Assembly: GCA_043778625.1 (NCBI GenBank)
Contig: JAYWFU010000144.1
Span: 1 to 48,663 of the forward strand
Direction of reading: 5' to 3'
DNA length: 48,663 nucleotides
DNA from: JACMRI01 sp043778625
GTDB taxonomy: Bacteria > Bacteroidota > Bacteroidia > UBA4408
Below the pieces are notes generated by a model. It saw nothing but the letters and a program-made list of their open reading frames with translations. It was not told the DNA's origin and searched no databases. The first letter of the stretch is position 1; each line of letters starts with the position of its first letter. Position numbers and translations under genes: made by a program. Positions 44,810 to 48,663 of the stretch are shown piece after piece.

Positions 44810-45412
44810 GTGTTAAAACGCTTGTTTGATATACTAGCCAGTGCCATAGGCTTGTTGTTGTTGTTACCTATACTATTATTGCTAAGTGTTTTGATTCTAC
44901 TTGATAGTAGGGGAGGGGTGTTTTACAAACAAGTACGTGTAGGCAAGAATAATGTAGATTTTGAGTTGTTTAAATTTAGAACTATGCGCCCCCAAAGTGA
45001 TGCCAAAGGCCTAATAACGGTGGGCGCGCGCGACCCTCGCATTACCAGCATAGGTTATTACTTACGTAAATATAAATTGGACGAACTACCACAATTAATT
45101 AACGTATTACTAGGTAATATGAGTTTAGTAGGGCCTCGTCCCGAAGTGCGCAAGTACGTAAGCATGTACAATGCCGAGCAACTAAAGGTATTAAGCGTAA
45201 AACCAGGTATAACCGATTTAGCATCATTACAGTATTTTGATGAAAACGAAATTTTGGGTAAATCTCAAAATCCCGATAAAGATTATATTGAAACAATAAT
45301 GCCCGCTAAACTGGCATTAAACTTACAGTACATCAATAATCAAGGCATGATGAGCGATGTTAAAATTATAGTACAAACAATAGCTAGAATAGCTAGGTCG
45401 AGAGGTGTTTAA
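44810..45412 (+). CDS. Sugar-phosphate transferase, PglC/WcaJ family (right-arm copy)
   Basis: Identical mirror of 3253-3855. GTG start, FKFRTM, DELPQL and GPRPE motifs. Confidence 0.92.
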   Translation: MLKRLFDILASAIGLLLLLPILLLLSVLILLDSRGGVFYKQVRVGKNNVDFELFKFRTMRPQSDAKGLITVGARDPRITSIGYYLRKYKLDELPQLINVLLGNMSLVGPRPEVRKYVSMYNAEQLKVLSVKPGITDLASLQYFDENEILGKSQNPDKDYIETIMPAKLALNLQYINNQGMMSDVKIIVQTIARIARSRGV

Positions 45413-45422
45413 ACAATTTTAA

Positions 45423-46139
45423 ATGAAAAAAGCAATAATTATTGGCGCAACATCAGGTATTGGGAAAGAATTAGCTAAAATATTAGTCAACAATAATTAT
45501 AAAGTGGGTATTACTGGTAGAAGAGTAGAGTTGCTTAACGACTTGAAAACTCAACATCCAAGTTTATTTTGTACTCGAGCTTTTGATATAACAAATATTC
45601 ATATTGTTGTTGAAAATTTAGAAATATTAATAGCTGAACTTGGAGGGTTAGACTTACTAGTAATTAGCGCAGGAACAGGCGATTTAAATCCAGAACTTAA
45701 TTTTGAAATCGAACAACAAATAGTTGAAACTAACGTAACAGGGTTTACTTGTATAGCAAATTGGACATTTAATTATTTTAAAAAGCAAAAGTCGGGACAC
45801 CTAGTTGCTATAAGTTCTATTGGAGGGCTTAGGGGTAGCAGATTAGCGCCAGCATATAATGCTACAAAAGCATATCAAATAAATTATTTGGAAGGACTAA
45901 GACAAAAAGCTAAAAAACTTAAAACTTCAATTTTTATAACAGACATTAGACCCGGACTTGTAAATACCCAAATGGCAAAAGGAGAAGGTCTTTTTTGGGT
46001 AATGCCCGTAGAAAAAGCAGCCAAGCAAATATACAGCGCAATAAGTAACAAAAAGAAAATTGCTTACGTTACAAAACGTTGGCAATTAATTGCGAGGCTA
46101 TTAAAGTTGCTGCCAACACAAATTTACGATAGAATGTAA
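45423..46139 (+). CDS. Short-chain dehydrogenase/reductase (right-arm copy)
   Basis: Identical mirror of 2526-3242. GATSGIG (8-14), Tyr145 and Lys149; ISAG in place of NNAG. Confidence 0.85.
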   Translation: MKKAIIIGATSGIGKELAKILVNNNYKVGITGRRVELLNDLKTQHPSLFCTRAFDITNIHIVVENLEILIAELGGLDLLVISAGTGDLNPELNFEIEQQIVETNVTGFTCIANWTFNYFKKQKSGHLVAISSIGGLRGSRLAPAYNATKAYQINYLEGLRQKAKKLKTSIFITDIRPGLVNTQMAKGEGLFWVMPVEKAAKQIYSAISNKKKIAYVTKRWQLIARLLKLLPTQIYDRM

Positions 46140-46143
46140 ACTC

Positions 46144-47478
46144 ATGATCATTTTACTCCCCTTAATTTATTTTGCACTCTGCATATTACTTATTCAGCGG
46201 GTTAAACTGTTGCATATTGCAGAGTTTAACCCTGCAGTAAGTAGTGGGTTATTTACACTTAAAATTATTGCGGGGCTTGCGCTGTGGTTCATTTATAGTT
46301 ATCATTATACGTTGCGTAATACTAGCGATGCCTTTAAGTATTTTGACGATGCGTTGGTACTACACAAAACATTGGCAACTAATCCCACGCATTATTGGCA
46401 AATGCTTACGGGGTATAATGATACAGCGGCTGATTTAACGCCCTATTACCAACAAATGTACAACTGGGTAAAACCTTGGAACTATGGCTTGTACAACGAT
46501 AATAGAATAATTATACGTGCCAATGCCCTGTGTATGCTATTAAGCAATGGTAATTATTTTGTGCACATTGTAGTATTTAATTTTGTGGGCTATGTAGGAT
46601 TGTTATACCTCTATAATTTTTTTAGAGTATGGTGTGCTAAAAAATTACAATCATTGTTAATTGTAATAGCCGTGTTTTTAACGCCTAGTATGTTGTTTTG
46701 GAACAGTGGCGTACTCAAAGAACCCTTATTACTGATATCCTTAGGGGTTATGTTATATAATTTTTATAGTGCATTATGTACTCCGTTTACACAAGCGCAC
46801 GTTATTAAAATTGGTATTGTGATATTGTGTGCTTACGCATTGTTACATCTCAAGGTATATTTGCTGCCCTGTGTGTTAGTATTAATGGTATTAATGAGTA
46901 TTGAAAAATACATTGGTAAGTATTCTCTTAAATTAATTTTTCCTGCCTGTATAGTTATTGTTTTAGTAATAATTGTAGGTATTCAATTACTACTGCCACA
47001 CTACAATTTATTGGAAATATTGCGCCAAAAACAATTTGATTTTAACAATATGGCGCTTACCTACAAAGCTGGCAGCTACATAGCATTACCTACTTACAAC
47101 GGCAATGCACTTAGCCTATTAACACTTGCGCCCAAGGCTATATACACAACCTTATTTATGCCCACATTTAGTTACTGCACAAGTGCCATGATGGGTATTA
47201 ACTTAGCTGAAAATTGGGTAATGATTGTATTATTTATTTACCTCCTATTTTATTTTGACAGACCCTCGCAAATACAACGTTACAGGCTATTTTCGGCAGT
47301 GTTGTTTGTAGGGTGCTTAGCTACTATTATTGGTATATCCACCCCTGTAATTGGTGCAATTGTGCGTTACAAAATTCCGTTATTACCCTTTGTATTTATC
47401 ATATTATTTTCGTGCATAAGTACTTACTCACCACTCATAAAATTTATTGAAACATGGCAAATAAAACTGCGCTCATAA
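46144..47478 (+). CDS. Multi-pass membrane protein, Wzy/EpsG-like candidate (right-arm copy)
   Basis: Identical mirror of 1187-2521. PSMLFWNSGVLKE motif (181-193). The 3' end overlaps the next SDR start by 25 bp. Confidence 0.7.
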   Translation: MIILLPLIYFALCILLIQRVKLLHIAEFNPAVSSGLFTLKIIAGLALWFIYSYHYTLRNTSDAFKYFDDALVLHKTLATNPTHYWQMLTGYNDTAADLTPYYQQMYNWVKPWNYGLYNDNRIIIRANALCMLLSNGNYFVHIVVFNFVGYVGLLYLYNFFRVWCAKKLQSLLIVIAVFLTPSMLFWNSGVLKEPLLLISLGVMLYNFYSALCTPFTQAHVIKIGIVILCAYALLHLKVYLLPCVLVLMVLMSIEKYIGKYSLKLIFPACIVIVLVIIVGIQLLLPHYNLLEILRQKQFDFNNMALTYKAGSYIALPTYNGNALSLLTLAPKAIYTTLFMPTFSYCTSAMMGINLAENWVMIVLFIYLLFYFDRPSQIQRYRLFSAVLFVGCLATIIGISTPVIGAIVRYKIPLLPFVFIILFSCISTYSPLIKFIETWQIKLRS

Positions 47479-48206
47479 CAGGCGCTACTTCAGGTATAGG
47501 CAAAGCTACGGCACAATTATTTGCGCAACACAATATTAATTTAATTATTTGCGGACGCAATGCTAACAAGCTACTAACGCTCAAGACTGAATTAGAAACA
47601 ATGGTGCAAGTGCATACCTTGTGTTTTGATGTGAGTAATCAACACGAAGTATTTGCACAAATTAATTCGTTGCAAGCCACCTATTCTCAAATAGATATAT
47701 TGTTGAATAACGCAGGCAATGCACATGGGCGTAATACGTTTCAGGACGGCGACCTGAACGATTATAACCTAATGATTGACATTAATGTAAAAGGATTAAT
47801 ATACGTAACTAAAGCCGTATTGCCATTTATGCTACCACACCAAAGTGGGCATATTATAAACATAGGCAGCATAGCAGGGCAAGAAGTGTATGAGCAAGGC
47901 AATGTGTACAATGCCTCAAAATTTGCGGTAGACGCACTAAGTAAAGCAATGCGGATTGATTTAATAAACCAAAAAATACGTGTGGCACAAGTGAACCCAG
48001 GTGCGGTACAAACTGACTTTTCGTTAGTGCGTTTTAAGGGCGATACCAACAAGGCTAACAAAGTATACGAAGGCTGGCAACCCTTGCAAGCAATAGATGT
48101 GGCTGAGGTAATACACTTTATGGTTACACGCCCAGCTCACGTTAATATAGCTGATGTGTTGCTACTACCCACCGCACAGGCTAATGCGTATATTGTAAAC
48201 AAGTAA
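47454..48206 (+). CDS. Short-chain dehydrogenase, YdfG-like (right-arm copy)
   Basis: Identical mirror of 459-1211. TGATSGIG (9-16), Ser139, Tyr152 and Lys156. Confidence 0.88.
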   Translation: MANKTALITGATSGIGKATAQLFAQHNINLIICGRNANKLLTLKTELETMVQVHTLCFDVSNQHEVFAQINSLQATYSQIDILLNNAGNAHGRNTFQDGDLNDYNLMIDINVKGLIYVTKAVLPFMLPHQSGHIINIGSIAGQEVYEQGNVYNASKFAVDALSKAMRIDLINQKIRVAQVNPGAVQTDFSLVRFKGDTNKANKVYEGWQPLQAIDVAEVIHFMVTRPAHVNIADVLLLPTAQANAYIVNK

Positions 48207-48303
48207 GATAATTGATAGTTGACAACTATTATACGAGTGTTTAAATTCCGTATTTGTGATTAGCTTAAGACAATTATATAATTTGAGTGAAGCGTTACTG
48301 GTT

Positions 48304-48394
48304 CTAGCGTAGTTCTCTGAGTTTTCATCGAAGAGACGATTATATTTAATATCTAGTATCCGTCCCTTCGATGAAAACTCATGGAACTAGCGTT
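48304..48394. repeat. Long imperfect hairpin in convergent intergenic region (right arm)
   Basis: Mirror of 271-361. GAGTTTTCATCGAAG and its complement flank a loop of about 23 nt. Confidence 0.6.
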
Positions 48395-48493
48395 CGTATA
48401 TAAAGTTTAAACTATTTCGGTTATTTTGTATTAGTGAGGAAACCTATCAAGGCGAACTAAAAAACTATTTATACGTTATCAATTGTCAATTAA

Positions 48494-48663
48494 CTAAATC
48501 AGTTTGTTTTTCATGTGGTTAATACGCTTTTCCATTTCGCGTAGCTCCTCCAAAAATACCTGTTTGCTAAAGCGTTCATCAGGTAATTCGTTGGCAATAT
48601 AGTTTACAAACTTCCACACTTCCACTATTTCTTCAGCTTTAACCTCGTAATCGTCGTAGGCTG
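48494..48663 (-). CDS. C-terminal fragment of an unidentified protein (right-arm copy, 5' end cut)
   Basis: Mirror of 2-171, one base shorter because base 1 has no partner. Family not recognised. Confidence 0.6.
   Translation of the reverse strand, partial: AYDDYEVKAEEIVEVWKFVNYIANELPDERFSKQVFLEELREMEKRINHMKNKLI

Larger units (their letters stand above)
2..48663. repeat. Window-wide perfect inverted repeat with no spacer
   Basis: Bases 2-24332 are the reverse complement of 24333-48663. Every open reading frame at a..b has an identical partner at (48665-b)..(48665-a) on the other strand. Non-coding stretches checked by eye (the ends, the hairpin at 271-361, the tRNA region and the centre) also match base for base. 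Only base 1 is unpaired. No indel or substitution between the arms was seen. Natural palindromes of this size without a spacer are highly unstable in bacteria because of SbcCD cleavage and replication failure. A fold-back chimera or a graph traversal joining a contig to its own complement is therefore far more likely than a real structure. Confidence 0.98.

Noticed and set aside
24333..48663. A second, independent set of genes (paralogues)
   Set aside because: All products are identical to the left-arm genes and all coordinates obey x to 48665-x, so they are the same sequence read from the other strand.

Overview
The window is a single perfect inverted repeat. Position x on one strand matches position 48665-x on the other, so bases 2-24332 (left arm) are the exact reverse complement of 24333-48663 (right arm), with no spacer. 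Every gene therefore appears twice, head to head, with an identical product. The two ends stop within one base of each other inside the same truncated gene. The most economical reading is a fold-back (hairpin) assembly or read chimera of about 24.3 kb of unique DNA, not a real 48.7 kb locus. A biological head-to-head duplication cannot be excluded from sequence alone.

The unique DNA looks like a low-GC member of the Bacteroidota. Supporting points are promoter elements of the TAnnTTTG type (best before tRNA-Cys), few Shine-Dalgarno sequences, several TTG/GTG starts, and the protein types present: a DUF6580 membrane protein, a secreted C1-like peptidase, CcmB, LysM plus periplasmic-binding fusion, and MORN/YD-like secreted proteins.

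Layout of the left arm (mirrored in the right arm): (1) 1-171, tail of an unrecognised gene, then a convergent intergenic region with a long hairpin. (2) 459-5086, minus strand, a surface-polysaccharide-like operon read as DegT/DnrJ aminotransferase, PglC/WcaJ-type sugar-phosphate transferase, SDR, Wzy/EpsG-like membrane protein, and YdfG-like SDR. (3) 5157-5924, minus strand, exported thioredoxin-fold protein plus a 56-residue lipoprotein with a TTG start. (4) 6098-8684, plus strand, APC amino-acid permease overlapping a lipoprotein gene. (5) 8685-9777, a degenerate stretch with palindromes, a MORN-like ORF that has lost its start, and a frameshifted sanA/ydcF-type remnant. (6) 9778-9848, tRNA-Cys(GCA), minus strand, with its own promoter and terminator. 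(7) 9899-14941, minus strand, UPF0489, mltG, LysM/periplasmic-binding protein, hemF, then a DUF6580 gene with its own promoter. (8) 14940-15149, a cluster of hairpin repeats. (9) 15160-16889, minus strand, comB and a zinc-dependent phospholipase C/S1-P1-like protein. (10) 16890-17385, non-coding, with a perfect 27-bp palindrome and a possible structured RNA. (11) 17386-22316, minus strand, rimK, ccmB, M20 peptidase, P-loop NTPase, C1-like peptidase. (12) A secreted YD-like protein (minus) diverging from a MauG-type dihaem peroxidase (plus). The centre of symmetry lies 161 bp past the peroxidase stop codon.

Most genes are ordinary housekeeping or envelope functions. I found no convincing new defence, mobile or biosynthetic system. 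The items most worth checking are the palindrome itself, the sanA remnant whose three apparent frameshifts all fall in A-runs (which suggests uncorrected long-read error as much as gene decay), the hairpin-repeat cluster, and the structured non-coding region upstream of comB.
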